Shown here piece by piece: positions 1 to 5,274 of a stretch of DNA of 5,274 nt. Positions within the stretch are counted from its first letter, which is position 1. Every line of letters begins with the position of its first letter. The position numbers and the translations under genes were made by a program. Source of the stretch: an uncultured Aquincola sp. (GTDB taxonomy: Bacteria > Pseudomonadota > Gammaproteobacteria > Burkholderiales > Burkholderiaceae); the NCBI GenBank assembly GCA_937883885.1, contig CAKZXL010000671.1, positions 1-5,274 on the forward strand, written 5' to 3'. The notes beneath the pieces are model-generated. The model made no database searches. It worked only from the letters and a program-made list of their open reading frames with translations, and was not told the origin of the DNA.

Positions 1-2
1 AT

Positions 3-412
3 AGACTGTCCATGCGCGAGGTGAGCCGGCGCACGGGGTTGTCGAGGAACACCGTGCGGCAGTGGTTGCGTCAGGAGGGCGTGACCGAGCCAAAGTACCC
101 GGCGCGCACAGCGCCACCGTGCTGGATGCCTGGCAGGAGCAGCTGGAGTCGGCGCTGCGAGCTGATCTTCATCGCCCGGTGCGCGAGCGCCGGACCGCCA
201 AGGCGCTGTTCGAGCAGATCCGGGCGCTGGGCTATGCGGGCAGCTATCCCCGCGTAGTCGTTTGGGTGCGGCGCTGGCGCGAGGAGCAGGCCAATGCCCC
301 GCGGTGGACGGCGTTCGTGCCGATGAGCTTCGAGCTAGGCGACGCGTTCCAATTCGACTGGAGTTGCGAGTACGTGTTCGTGGGCGGCTTGCCGCCGTCG
401 AACACCTGTTGA
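3..412 (+). pseudogene. istA: IS21-family transposase IstA, broken N-terminal part
   Basis: This is a remnant of the DDE transposase of an IS21-family insertion sequence, which in intact elements acts with the ATPase IstB. The reading frame is already open at the window edge (RLS before the Met at 12), so the true start lies upstream. Seen in order: a helix-turn-helix DNA-binding segment, VSRRTGLSRNTVRQWLR, in frame 3; then the typical PKYP. The homologous reading then moves to frame 2 somewhere in 105-115, where TVLDAWQEQLESALRADLHR, the RRTAKALFEQIRALGY block and RRWREEQ follow. The start of the catalytic domain, LGDAFQFDWS, carries the first DDE aspartate at 356-358. Similarity stops around EYVFVGGL (about 390) and a TGA closes the frame at 410-412. 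The remaining catalytic residues and istB are absent. The frameshift and the truncation make it non-functional. Family assignment is from recognised motifs; the exact breakpoint is inference. Confidence 0.87.
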
Positions 413-438
413 TCGAGCAGGGCCGAACAGCTCCGCGC

Positions 439-452
439 AAGGAGACCTGATT
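439..452 (+). promoter_or_regulatory. Shine-Dalgarno AAGGAG before an ATT codon
   Basis: AAGGAG at 439-444 is followed by five bases and then ATT at 450-452, which begins the in-frame reading (I/M)PKKVFRRSSRGGHAP leading into the downstream gene. The arrangement is what a translation start looks like, except that the codon is ATT, not ATG. Either ATT is used, as in a few known bacterial genes such as infC, or an ancestral ATG has mutated, or this is a sequence error. Confidence 0.5.
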
Positions 453-518
453 CCAAAGAAAGTCTTCCGCCGATCAAGCAGAGGTGGACACGCACCGACG
501 GTTGAACTGCTTGCCGCA

Positions 519-1181
519 ATGGCCGACGTGTCCTCCAGGGTCGACGAGATGACCCAGCGCGGGTTCTCTGAAGCAGGCGACGAAGACCTGCTCGGCCACC
601 ACCGCATCCTCGCGAGGCTGCTGTCGATCCGCAACAACCGTGGCATCGGCTACGGCTTCGACACGGCAGCCGAGGTCCTCGACGCCATCCAGCAGTCGCA
701 GGCCAACAACCGGCACGACTGGACGCTGTACCTCATCGCGGTCAAGGCCTACCTGCCCAACCTGTCCGCCGACGACCGCGTCGCGAAATGGTTCGACGTG
801 TGGCGCGACTCCGTCGTCGCAGCCGTCAAGCGCTCCGACTACATGTACATGCGCTCGGCGAAGTACGACCGCCTGCTGTCCCTGCTCTTCCCGGAAATGG
901 CACCAGGTCTGGCAAAGCCGTTCGGCAAACGTCCCGTTGTTCCGGACCTGCGCTGGGATGAAGGCAAGAAGCGCTTCCTGAAGGGCTACACCGAGTCGCC
1001 GTCGAGACCGGTGGGTTTCCTGTCGAGAGACAGGACGCCACGCGAACCGATGAAGCGCGTGGACGGCAACGAAATCAAGGACTGGATCCTCCGAGGCGCG
1101 GAGTTGGAAGACTGGAAGAGAGCCAATCCGGAGGCAGCTTCGGCGTGGAAGGAGACCCTGAAGAGGTACGGGGTGGAGTGA
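519..1181 (+). CDS. Unrecognised hypothetical protein (220 aa from ATG, 243 aa if started at 450)
   Basis: I do not recognise this protein. From the ATG at 519 it is 220 residues, soluble, with no signal peptide or membrane segment, charged and probably mostly helical. It has a central tryptophan- and tyrosine-rich stretch (HDWTLYLIAVKAYLP, then AKWFDVWRDSVVAAVKRSDY) and a basic, proline-dotted C-terminal third ending KETLKRYGVE. Third codon positions are strongly G/C-rich, supporting real coding. The ATG at 519 has no ribosome binding site, while the frame stays open upstream. A Shine-Dalgarno at 439-444 in front of ATT 450 gives 23 extra, natural-looking residues (PKKVFRR..TVELLAAM). I list the conventional ATG but think 450 is the ancestral start. 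The gene sits directly beside the broken IS21 transposase, so its own promoter may have been lost. No function is assigned. Confidence 0.7.
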   Translation: MADVSSRVDEMTQRGFSEAGDEDLLGHHRILARLLSIRNNRGIGYGFDTAAEVLDAIQQSQANNRHDWTLYLIAVKAYLPNLSADDRVAKWFDVWRDSVVAAVKRSDYMYMRSAKYDRLLSLLFPEMAPGLAKPFGKRPVVPDLRWDEGKKRFLKGYTESPSRPVGFLSRDRTPREPMKRVDGNEIKDWILRGAELEDWKRANPEAASAWKETLKRYGVE

Positions 1182-1328
1182 CGGTGGGTCGCCATGTGTA
1201 GGACGATTGCTCTAGGTTGGTCCCGTTGTCCAACTACAACCGCCGCTTGGAGTCGAGGCGACCATGTCGGTGCGGAGTCAGAGGTCAACGGACCAGGCCG
1301 GCTGCGCGCTATGGATGCACGAACGTGG

Positions 1329-1342
1329 GGCGCCTTGGCGCC
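1329..1342. repeat. GGCGCC-TT-GGCGCC repeat
   Basis: Two copies of the self-complementary hexamer GGCGCC lie two bases apart, so the whole 14-base block is an inverted repeat apart from the central TT. This may be chance in GC-rich DNA. Confidence 0.4.
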
Positions 1343-1404
1343 GCTGCGGACAGCGAGGAAGACAGGACGCACCATGATGTTTCTCGGGACAAGGGAAGAT
1401 CGCG

Positions 1405-1424
1405 CTTTCGGGCGGGCCCGAAAG
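1405..1424. repeat. 9-bp perfect inverted repeat CTTTCGGGC / GCCCGAAAG
   Basis: CTTTCGGGC at 1405-1413 is followed by GG and its exact reverse complement at 1416-1424. In RNA it could fold into a strong hairpin with a small loop. It is not directly followed by a T-run, so it is not a standard intrinsic terminator. A protein-binding site or a structured part of the leader of the next gene are the alternatives. Confidence 0.6.
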
Positions 1425-1591
1425 ATGCGAGGTGTTAGGGTTGGTTTTCCGGGGGCTGGAACCGCCCACAGCGGTCAGGATCGAACCTCACGAGACTTTC
1501 TGACGCCTCGCGGCGACAGGTAAGTACGTGAGGGGTTGACAGCAACTTCCGATGCGCCCACCCTCGGCCACATGCGATCTGCTGGAGAACT

Positions 1592-1607
1592 GTTGCGTCA
1601 TAGCAAC
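1592..1607. repeat. Inverted repeat GTTGC-N6-GCAAC, operator-like
   Basis: Five-base arms GTTGC (1592-1596) and GCAAC (1603-1607) are separated by six bases, about 50 bases upstream of the ATG at 1656. Position and shape fit an operator for a dimeric regulator. The same arms occur fused in the 14-bp palindrome at 3893-3906. The short arms leave chance as a real alternative. Confidence 0.35.
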
Positions 1608-1640
1608 GGAGAACATGGCAGCGACGGCCTGGGGTGTGCG

Positions 1641-1646
1641 GGAGGA
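1641..1646 (+). promoter_or_regulatory. Ribosome binding site GGAGGA deciding the start at 1656
   Basis: GGAGGA lies nine bases before the ATG at 1656-1658. It is the best-placed Shine-Dalgarno in the region and argues for this start over the in-frame TTG at 1536 and ATG at 1572. Confidence 0.7.
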
Positions 1647-1655
1647 AACGTTGCG

Positions 1656-2090
1656 ATGCTTGACTTCCATGAACTCGGTCTACCGACTCCACGCCGCGTC
1701 CGCATGACACACGACAGCCAACTTCCCGAGCTTCCAGAGCTTCCTGAGATCGGAGAGGCCAGAGGAAACAGGAGCCGCTCGCTCGTCCTTTCAGTCGACG
1801 GTCTATGCGTGGCGATCGTCGAGCGCCCATCCATGCTTGAGGCCGTCGCCGCGGACTTGTCGTTGGTGATGTCGGAACGTCAATCTCCGAGTGGATCACT
1901 CCTCCTAGGCCCGAAAGGACAGCGGGAATTGCCCATGGCGTACCGAAAGGAACTGGCCAATCAGGGCATCAGCGTCAAACGGTCAAACACGGATGACTTG
2001 GTCTCTGCCGCCAAAGGTATCCTCACTGCCTTCTGGCGCCGCCATCGCGTGCATCAGATGCGGTACCAAGAGGCTCAGAACCGAGGGTAG
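1656..2090 (+). CDS. Small unrecognised protein, first gene of a two-gene unit (144 aa)
   Basis: I cannot assign a family. The start is chosen by the GGAGGA at 1641-1646, giving 144 residues. Residues 1-40 look like an unstructured tail with three tandem LPE units (23-31, LPELPELPEI). Then comes a hydrophobic strand-rich part (SLVLSVDGLCVAIVE, 42-56), a helix (MLEAVAADLSLVMSE, 60-74), a glycine-containing turn (LLLGPKGQRELP, 82-93) and a basic C-terminal helix (LVSAAKGILTAFWRRHRVH, 115-133). There is no signal peptide, no clear membrane segment and no catalytic motif I know. The next gene begins 59 bases downstream on the same strand, so the two are probably co-transcribed and may act together, for example as a partner or substrate-carrier of the flavoprotein. 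That partnership is inference from spacing only. Confidence 0.7.
   Translation: MLDFHELGLPTPRRVRMTHDSQLPELPELPEIGEARGNRSRSLVLSVDGLCVAIVERPSMLEAVAADLSLVMSERQSPSGSLLLGPKGQRELPMAYRKELANQGISVKRSNTDDLVSAAKGILTAFWRRHRVHQMRYQEAQNRG
1722..1748 (+). repeat. Three tandem 9-base units encoding Leu-Pro-Glu
   Basis: CTTCCCGAG, CTTCCAGAG and CTTCCTGAG follow each other in frame and differ only at the third base of the proline codon. They encode LPE three times in the N-terminal tail of the small protein, a likely slippage-prone spacer or short binding motif. Confidence 0.75.
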
Positions 2091-2135
2091 TCCGACGGAC
2101 GTTGGACGGCTATGGCTCGTTCGAAGCCAGCAAGC

Positions 2136-2152
2136 GGAGGAGTCGGGAATTG
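2136..2152 (+). promoter_or_regulatory. Ribosome binding site GGAGGA before a TTG start
   Basis: GGAGGA at 2136-2141 is followed by eight bases and then TTG at 2150-2152 in the flavoprotein frame. The alternative TTG at 2102 has no comparable site, so 2150 is the better start. Confidence 0.6.
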
Positions 2153-3601
2153 CCGAACCAGGCACTGGCGTTTCATCGTGTCTCAAAACATGTGTACGAC
2201 CTCACCGGGCTGCGGACTGGCAGCGTGCGAGACCAACTGCTGAGAAGTTCGCTGGTCACGCATTGCCTGGCTGACGAATTGCTCATCACGAGGTCTCGCA
2301 AACTCCTGGTGTTCGGAGCAGGAGCTGCAGGGCTGAACGCAGCAATCACTGCCGCAGATCGAGGGGTCTCGGTTGATCTGATCGAAATCAACCAGGACCC
2401 GTTCGCGTCCTTCAGGTTGGCCTCATGGCGTCGAATCGACCCGGTTGAATACGACTGGCCGCATCCCCACTACGACGATGGCATCTTTCCGTCGGCGGGT
2501 TCAGGTATCCCTCTGGTTCAGCAAAGCGGGACCGGTGACGACTTGGCGCAGGTCTGGGCGGCCTTCTGGCAATGGTGGAACAACACCTGCAACGGGGTCG
2601 CGCATCGCGGCACCGTAACGTTGATGACGTCGACGGATGCTCAGTTGTTCAAGGGCGGCATCCAGGAAGCCCAGGGGAACTCTCATGTGAACGTCACGGG
2701 ACCATGGCCATCCGGCATCGGGACTCGGATGTATGGCGCTGTTCTTTCGTGCGTCGGATTTGGGCCTGAGCGTACGTTCGACGAGCATCTGCCTGCTCGG
2801 TGGGGTGGCTACATCGGGCCTTCGTTCTGGCTCGACGACGATCAAATCGTACAAGGAAACGTAACGCCGCTCGGTGTCAGCGAGGTGGTAATTTCAGGCG
2901 GCGGTGACGGCGGAATGCAGGACTTCCAGCGCGTCATGACCGGAGAGTTCGGCAAAGAGTTGCTGCACAAGCTCAACGCCGAGGCAAGCGCGCTCGGGAT
3001 AGATCTTGCGCCAGACGCGATGGTGCGATCCTTCCTGGAAGCAGAGGACGCGGGTCGCCGTGCGTATGCATGGCAGAGGGCGAGCCAGCCAATAGCGGTT
3101 GACATGGCGAAGTGGCACGATGCCTTCGCCGATGGCGTGCGGCAACTTTTCTCGCAGCTCAAGACCACTTCGCTTTCGGACTTGAGGCGGATCGCATCGA
3201 CCATCCTGCGTCCCGAGTTGCTGTCGATGCAACTGTCGGTGACCTGGGTCTACAAGGACGAGACACCAGGATATGCCTACGCCCTGAACCGTTACCTGGC
3301 GTTGGTGATTCAGGAACTGGCGTCGATCACCGATCGATATGGGATGGCACCGAAAGTCCAGGTGTTAGCAAAGCACGAGATCGTCAAGATCGGGCCTACG
3401 CACTACGCTCACAAGTGCGTGTCGCCACAGAGCTGCTTCGGGATTGAGCACGACGTGATGATCAAGGACAGCAGGACGGGTGCGACGACGACGCTCACCG
3501 ATGTCGGCTTGATCATCGTCCGTCACGGAGCGCTGCCAGACCCACTTCTGGCTGGCGCCGCAGTCCGCGAACAAATGACGCCTTTCGACTTCCCTTACTA
3601 G
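2150..3601 (+). CDS. FAD/NAD(P)-binding oxidoreductase-like protein, TTG start (483 aa)
   Basis: This is probably a soluble flavoprotein oxidoreductase; substrate and reaction are unknown. After about 50 mostly helical residues comes a Rossmann ADP-binding motif, VFGAGAAGLNAA, with GxGxxG at 56-61 and an acidic E79 at the end of the second strand. That is the usual sign of FAD or NAD rather than NADP binding. Next are WRRIDPVEYDWPHPHY (about 93-108), CVGFGPER (201-208) and FWLDDD (226-231). A second glycine-rich strand-loop, VVISGGGDGGMQDF (246-259), probably forms another nucleotide site. A helical section then runs to about 370, and the closing strand VGLIIVRHG (452-460) is near the C-terminus. 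No CxxC redox pair is present, so it is not a thioredoxin-reductase type. The only close cysteine pair is C423/C429. The start is TTG 2150, by its GGAGGA site; a longer TTG start at 2102 is possible. It follows the small gene by 59 bases in the same direction, likely one operon. Its stop shares bases with the stop of a possible minus-strand ORF. Confidence 0.85.
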   Translation: MPNQALAFHRVSKHVYDLTGLRTGSVRDQLLRSSLVTHCLADELLITRSRKLLVFGAGAAGLNAAITAADRGVSVDLIEINQDPFASFRLASWRRIDPVEYDWPHPHYDDGIFPSAGSGIPLVQQSGTGDDLAQVWAAFWQWWNNTCNGVAHRGTVTLMTSTDAQLFKGGIQEAQGNSHVNVTGPWPSGIGTRMYGAVLSCVGFGPERTFDEHLPARWGGYIGPSFWLDDDQIVQGNVTPLGVSEVVISGGGDGGMQDFQRVMTGEFGKELLHKLNAEASALGIDLAPDAMVRSFLEAEDAGRRAYAWQRASQPIAVDMAKWHDAFADGVRQLFSQLKTTSLSDLRRIASTILRPELLSMQLSVTWVYKDETPGYAYALNRYLALVIQELASITDRYGMAPKVQVLAKHEIVKIGPTHYAHKCVSPQSCFGIEHDVMIKDSRTGATTTLTDVGLIIVRHGALPDPLLAGAAVREQMTPFDFPY

Positions 3602-3861
3602 CATTTAATCGCGCTGAAGGCGGTCGTCGCGCCGTCACTATCGTCGTGCTCGTGACCGAAGTTATCCACTGGGCGTTTCACGGTCACGAGGCTGTGGACA
3701 ACTGATCGCGAGGCAGTCGATCTCAAAGTCGGTTTCAACGCGCGCGATATTCGCATCGCCCGCAAGTCGTCGAATTGGCCATGAGCGTCAGTGAGGGCTA
3801 CGGGGGCCCCGTTGTCGTCCTCGCCCCACTCCGTGGACAGCAGGCGTTCGAGGTCAATCAT
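3598..3861 (-). CDS. Possible small hypothetical protein, converging on the flavoprotein gene (87 aa)
   Basis: This is an 87-residue open frame from ATG (reading down from 3861) to TAG, beginning MIDLERLLSTEWGEDDNGAP and ending AFSAIKC. I recognise no domain, membrane segment or signal peptide. The first half is acidic and protein-like; the second half (after about residue 45) is less convincing. No good Shine-Dalgarno lies before the ATG. Its stop and the stop of the flavoprotein gene overlap in the palindrome CTAG at 3598-3601, a tidy convergent arrangement. Against it, the region carries strong inverted repeats (3649-3703) that may be a DNA or RNA element rather than codons, and plus-strand frames are also partly open here. 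Treat it as a possible gene or gene remnant. Confidence 0.3.
   Translation of the reverse strand: MIDLERLLSTEWGEDDNGAPVALTDAHGQFDDLRAMRISRALKPTLRSTASRSVVHSLVTVKRPVDNFGHEHDDSDGATTAFSAIKC
3649..3703. repeat. Two interleaved inverted repeats with DnaA-box-like cores
   Basis: Repeat A is a perfect 10-bp inverted pair: CTCGTGACCG at 3649-3658 and CGGTCACGAG at 3681-3690. Repeat B is an imperfect 12-bp pair, 10 of 12 matching: AGTTATCCACTG at 3660-3671 and CTGTGGACAACT at 3692-3703. The order is A, B, A', B', so the pairs cross rather than nest. In RNA this is the layout of an H-type pseudoknot. In DNA it gives two overlapping binding palindromes. The B arms each match the DnaA box TTATCCACA at 8 of 9 positions. 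No T-run follows, so it is not an intrinsic terminator for the flavoprotein gene that ends 47 bases before it. Confidence 0.6.
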
Positions 3862-4723
3862 GTAGAAAGCCGTTTCTAGCGATCTGGTCGCACGTTGCTA
3901 GCAACGCTTGGCCGACGGGTCAGAAAATCCGCGGCTTGTTCAGCGCCGCGACTAAGAAGCGCACCTTTACCGCCCACACGAATCGCTTGTGGAGCAAGAT
4001 GGGGTGAGCCAGCAGCAGCGCTGCGAGGCGTCGGCGAGCCAACTGGCGGGCAAGGAGGGCGCGGCGGGGCGCCGCAGCCACCACACCTTCAAGCATGACT
4101 GAACCTGGCTTGCAGGGGCAGGATGGTCTGCAGCCTTGCTCATGTCGACTTCGCCGTACGCGCCGACGGGTCCAGGCTCTTGCACCAGGTGCTGGGCCCG
4201 TGCAGCAGCAGGGCGCTGGATTTCTGCAGACACACCCGCAGCATGAAGCAGGTCGACCACCGCAGCAACGCCTGCGGGGCCGCTGGGTGCGTGTTGCGTT
4301 TGGCTGCGCGAAAGGTGCACAAGCCGGTGGCCGCTGCGGGCGCCAATCCTTCTCTCGGTTCCGCGCGAGCAGGCTGTCAAAGGCCTAGTCGAAACGCGCC
4401 GCCGAGAACCGGAACGCCGCGTCGATCTCTTGCAGGTCTTCGGCCGTCACCATGGTTTAAGACTCGGGCGCCAACGCACCCGCCAAGATGGCGCAGTACC
4501 CACCGCCCAAGCGGCGCAGCCCGGCGCATCAACCGGCACGCCGGCGGCAGCACCGCGCCATGGTAGCGCTGGCCAGCCTGCGAACTATCCTGGCCAAGTG
4601 AGCGAACACGCTGCCCGGCGCCTCGACACTGAATTGGTGCCCACAGCTCGAAGCGCCACAGCCGGAATTTGCGCGACAAGCCGACTCCGTTGCAATCTCT
4701 GCAGCACACCACAAGACCGCACC
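3862..4723. other. Gene-poor GC-rich stretch, probably decayed DNA
   Basis: I see no gene I can support in these 862 bases. Many frames are open because the DNA is GC-rich, but on both strands they give arginine-, alanine- and proline-rich or otherwise low-quality translations with no family motif and no placed ribosome binding site. Two scraps look more protein-like: plus frame 3900-4010 (GQKIRGLFSAATKKRTF, ending at TGA) and minus 4385-4453 (VTAEDLQEIDAAF). Both are too short to name. The stretch is best read as eroded remains of genes or mobile DNA. Confidence 0.5.
3893..3906. repeat. Perfect 14-bp palindrome CGTTGCTAGCAACG
   Basis: This is a fully self-complementary 14-base sequence with no spacer, lying about 30 bases upstream of the start of the possible minus-strand ORF. 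It has the size and symmetry of a binding site for a dimeric regulator. Its arms match the GTTGC/GCAAC inverted repeat at 1592-1607. Confidence 0.55.
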
Positions 4724-5119
4724 ATGCCCGACTTCGATACTCTTACAGGCCTCGCACTTGACTGGGACGTGCTTACCGCGCAAGGCTACAAGGTCAAGGT
4801 TCGCACCTGGCAGGACCTCACGTCCAGCCTGGACCCGGTCGCAGATGCAAAGCGCATCGCTGCGTTCAAGGAACGCCACCCGGTGCAGCTGAGCATCGAA
4901 AGGAAGGCCGGCGGTGCCTGGTCCCCTGCGCCTTCATTTTCGACCGACCTTGCAGCTGCAGTGCAAATCTTCGTATCTGAGTGCTGGTTGTTTGTGCAGC
5001 GGTTGGCGGTTCAAAGTTTGCCGACGGCAGCTATTGAAAGTTCAGATTTAGCCGACGACCCGTGTCAACGTTGCATGACGATTTCTCACGCTTCCCTAGT
5101 AAGCCGAGTTCAGCCATAG
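4724..5119 (+). CDS. Small hypothetical protein (131 aa), possibly with a replaced C-terminus
   Basis: I do not recognise this protein. The frame is open further upstream, but the protein-like part begins at the ATG at 4724 (MPDFDTLTGLALDWDVLTAQ). The upstream part is low-quality, so I start here although the Shine-Dalgarno is weak. Residues 1 to about 85 have balanced composition and G/C-rich third positions: KVKVRTWQDL, then a charged helix DAKRIAAFKERHPV, a strand QLSIERKAGG and AAAVQIFVSEC. After about base 4975 the base composition becomes clearly more A/T-rich and the translation less convincing (three cysteines, no clear structure). The original gene may have been cut near there and joined to unrelated DNA. 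It has no signal peptide or membrane segment. It converges on the minus-strand gene ending at 5140. A small TCAGC-N4-GCTGA hairpin (5110-5123) spans its stop. Confidence 0.45.
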   Translation: MPDFDTLTGLALDWDVLTAQGYKVKVRTWQDLTSSLDPVADAKRIAAFKERHPVQLSIERKAGGAWSPAPSFSTDLAAAVQIFVSECWLFVQRLAVQSLPTAAIESSDLADDPCQRCMTISHASLVSRVQP

Positions 5120-5139
5120 CTGACGTTCGACACCTGCGC

Positions 5140-5274
5140 CTACATGCTGTTGCTTGCCAACCCGCGCAGCCGCTGGGCGGTCGCTTCGTCCGCCGGGTAG
5201 AAGGCTTCCAGCGCCAGTTCCGCCAGCGTCACGTCGCGCGGCGTGCCGAACACGGTGGTGGTGGACAGCAGCGA
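5140..5274 (-). CDS. C-terminus of a gene running off the window; possibly an HTH regulator with MmyB-like domain
   Basis: Forty-four codons and a TAG stop are visible on the minus strand; the rest lies beyond 5274. The visible part includes FGTPRDVTLAELALEAFYP and ends DEATAQRLRGLASNSM. It has strong third-position G/C bias and a convincing amphipathic pattern, so it is very likely the end of a real gene. From memory, this FGTPxDVTLxEL..E.FxPAD pattern resembles the C-terminal end of XRE-type helix-turn-helix regulators with an MmyB-like ligand-binding domain, common in Proteobacteria. The DNA-binding part is not in view, so this product name is tentative. The gene is intact at its 3' end and converges with the small plus-strand ORF, with 20 bases between the stops. 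Confidence 0.65.
   Translation of the reverse strand, partial: SLLSTTTVFGTPRDVTLAELALEAFYPADEATAQRLRGLASNSM

Larger units (their letters stand above)
1182..1655. other. Non-coding leader between genes (474 bases)
   Basis: No convincing gene was seen here. An open frame starts at TTG 1536 in phase with the next gene, but that stretch has no placed ribosome binding site and reads as low-quality protein. The region contains short inverted repeats (1216-1234, 1329-1342, 1405-1424, 1592-1607). A TTGACA at 1536-1541 matches a -35 consensus, but no TATAAT-like box lies 16-18 bases on, so I call no promoter. It probably holds the control region of the gene starting at 1656. Confidence 0.5.

Noticed and set aside
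1405..1450. Hairpin 1405-1424 as an intrinsic terminator for the upstream gene
   Set aside because: The only T-run (1446-1449) lies more than 20 bases after the stem, and the stem is over 220 bases beyond the upstream stop codon.
1536..1541. TTGACA, a perfect -35 consensus and also a possible TTG start
   Set aside because: No -10-like hexamer at the right spacing, and translation from this TTG gives a poor N-terminal extension without a placed ribosome binding site.
3601..3705. Plus-strand open reading including TIVVLVTEVIHWAFHGHEA, ending at TGA 3703-3705
   Set aside because: No start codon or ribosome binding site of its own, it overlaps the crossed inverted repeats, and no family is recognised.
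3900..4010. Plus-strand fragment GQKIRGLFSAATKKRTF ending at TGA
   Set aside because: It looks somewhat protein-like, but there is no start and no recognisable domain; kept only as a remark on the gene-poor stretch.
4385..4453. 22-codon minus-strand reading VTAEDLQEIDAAF..., similar in style to the C-terminal end of aldo/keto reductases
   Set aside because: Too short, directly preceded by an in-frame stop, and no further homologous residues in any frame upstream; not enough to call a pseudogene.
4095..4566. Long overlapping open frames on both strands
   Set aside because: Open frames are expected in GC-rich DNA. The translations are rich in Arg, Ala, Pro and Cys without motifs or start signals.

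Overview
This is a GC-rich window from an accessory, gene-poor part of a bacterial genome. A decayed IS21-family transposase and the codon habits (strong G/C bias at third positions) suggest a proteobacterium, probably Burkholderiales or Xanthomonadales. That placement is inference from style and family memory, not a marker gene.

Left part (1-1181): the window opens inside a broken istA gene of an IS21-family element. It has a frameshift near position 105-115 and loses recognisable homology just after the first catalytic aspartate. Immediately downstream lies an unrecognised soluble-protein gene. Its first ATG (519) has no ribosome binding site, but a clean Shine-Dalgarno and a natural-looking N-terminus (PKKVFRR) point to an ATT codon at 450, so the gene either uses a rare start or has lost its ATG.

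Centre (1182-3601): a 474-base leader with several short inverted repeats precedes a compact two-gene unit. The first gene encodes a 144-residue protein of unknown family, with three tandem LPE repeats in its N-terminal tail. The second encodes a 483-residue flavoprotein-like enzyme with two glycine-rich dinucleotide-binding motifs and a YDWPHPHY motif. It starts with TTG behind a good ribosome binding site. The pair is co-directional with a 59-base gap, probably one operon, and is the most likely functional module of the window. A defence or stress role is only a hypothesis suggested by the mobile-element setting.

Right part (3602-5274): a weakly supported minus-strand ORF shares its stop-codon bases with the flavoprotein gene and contains a pair of interleaved inverted repeats. 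About 860 bases follow in which I see no convincing gene, only GC-rich, probably decayed DNA with one perfect 14-bp palindrome. A small plus-strand ORF (4724-5119) comes next. The window ends in the C-terminus of a minus-strand gene, possibly an HTH regulator with an MmyB-like ligand-binding domain, that continues beyond the edge. No tRNA, rRNA, CRISPR array or complete insertion sequence was seen.
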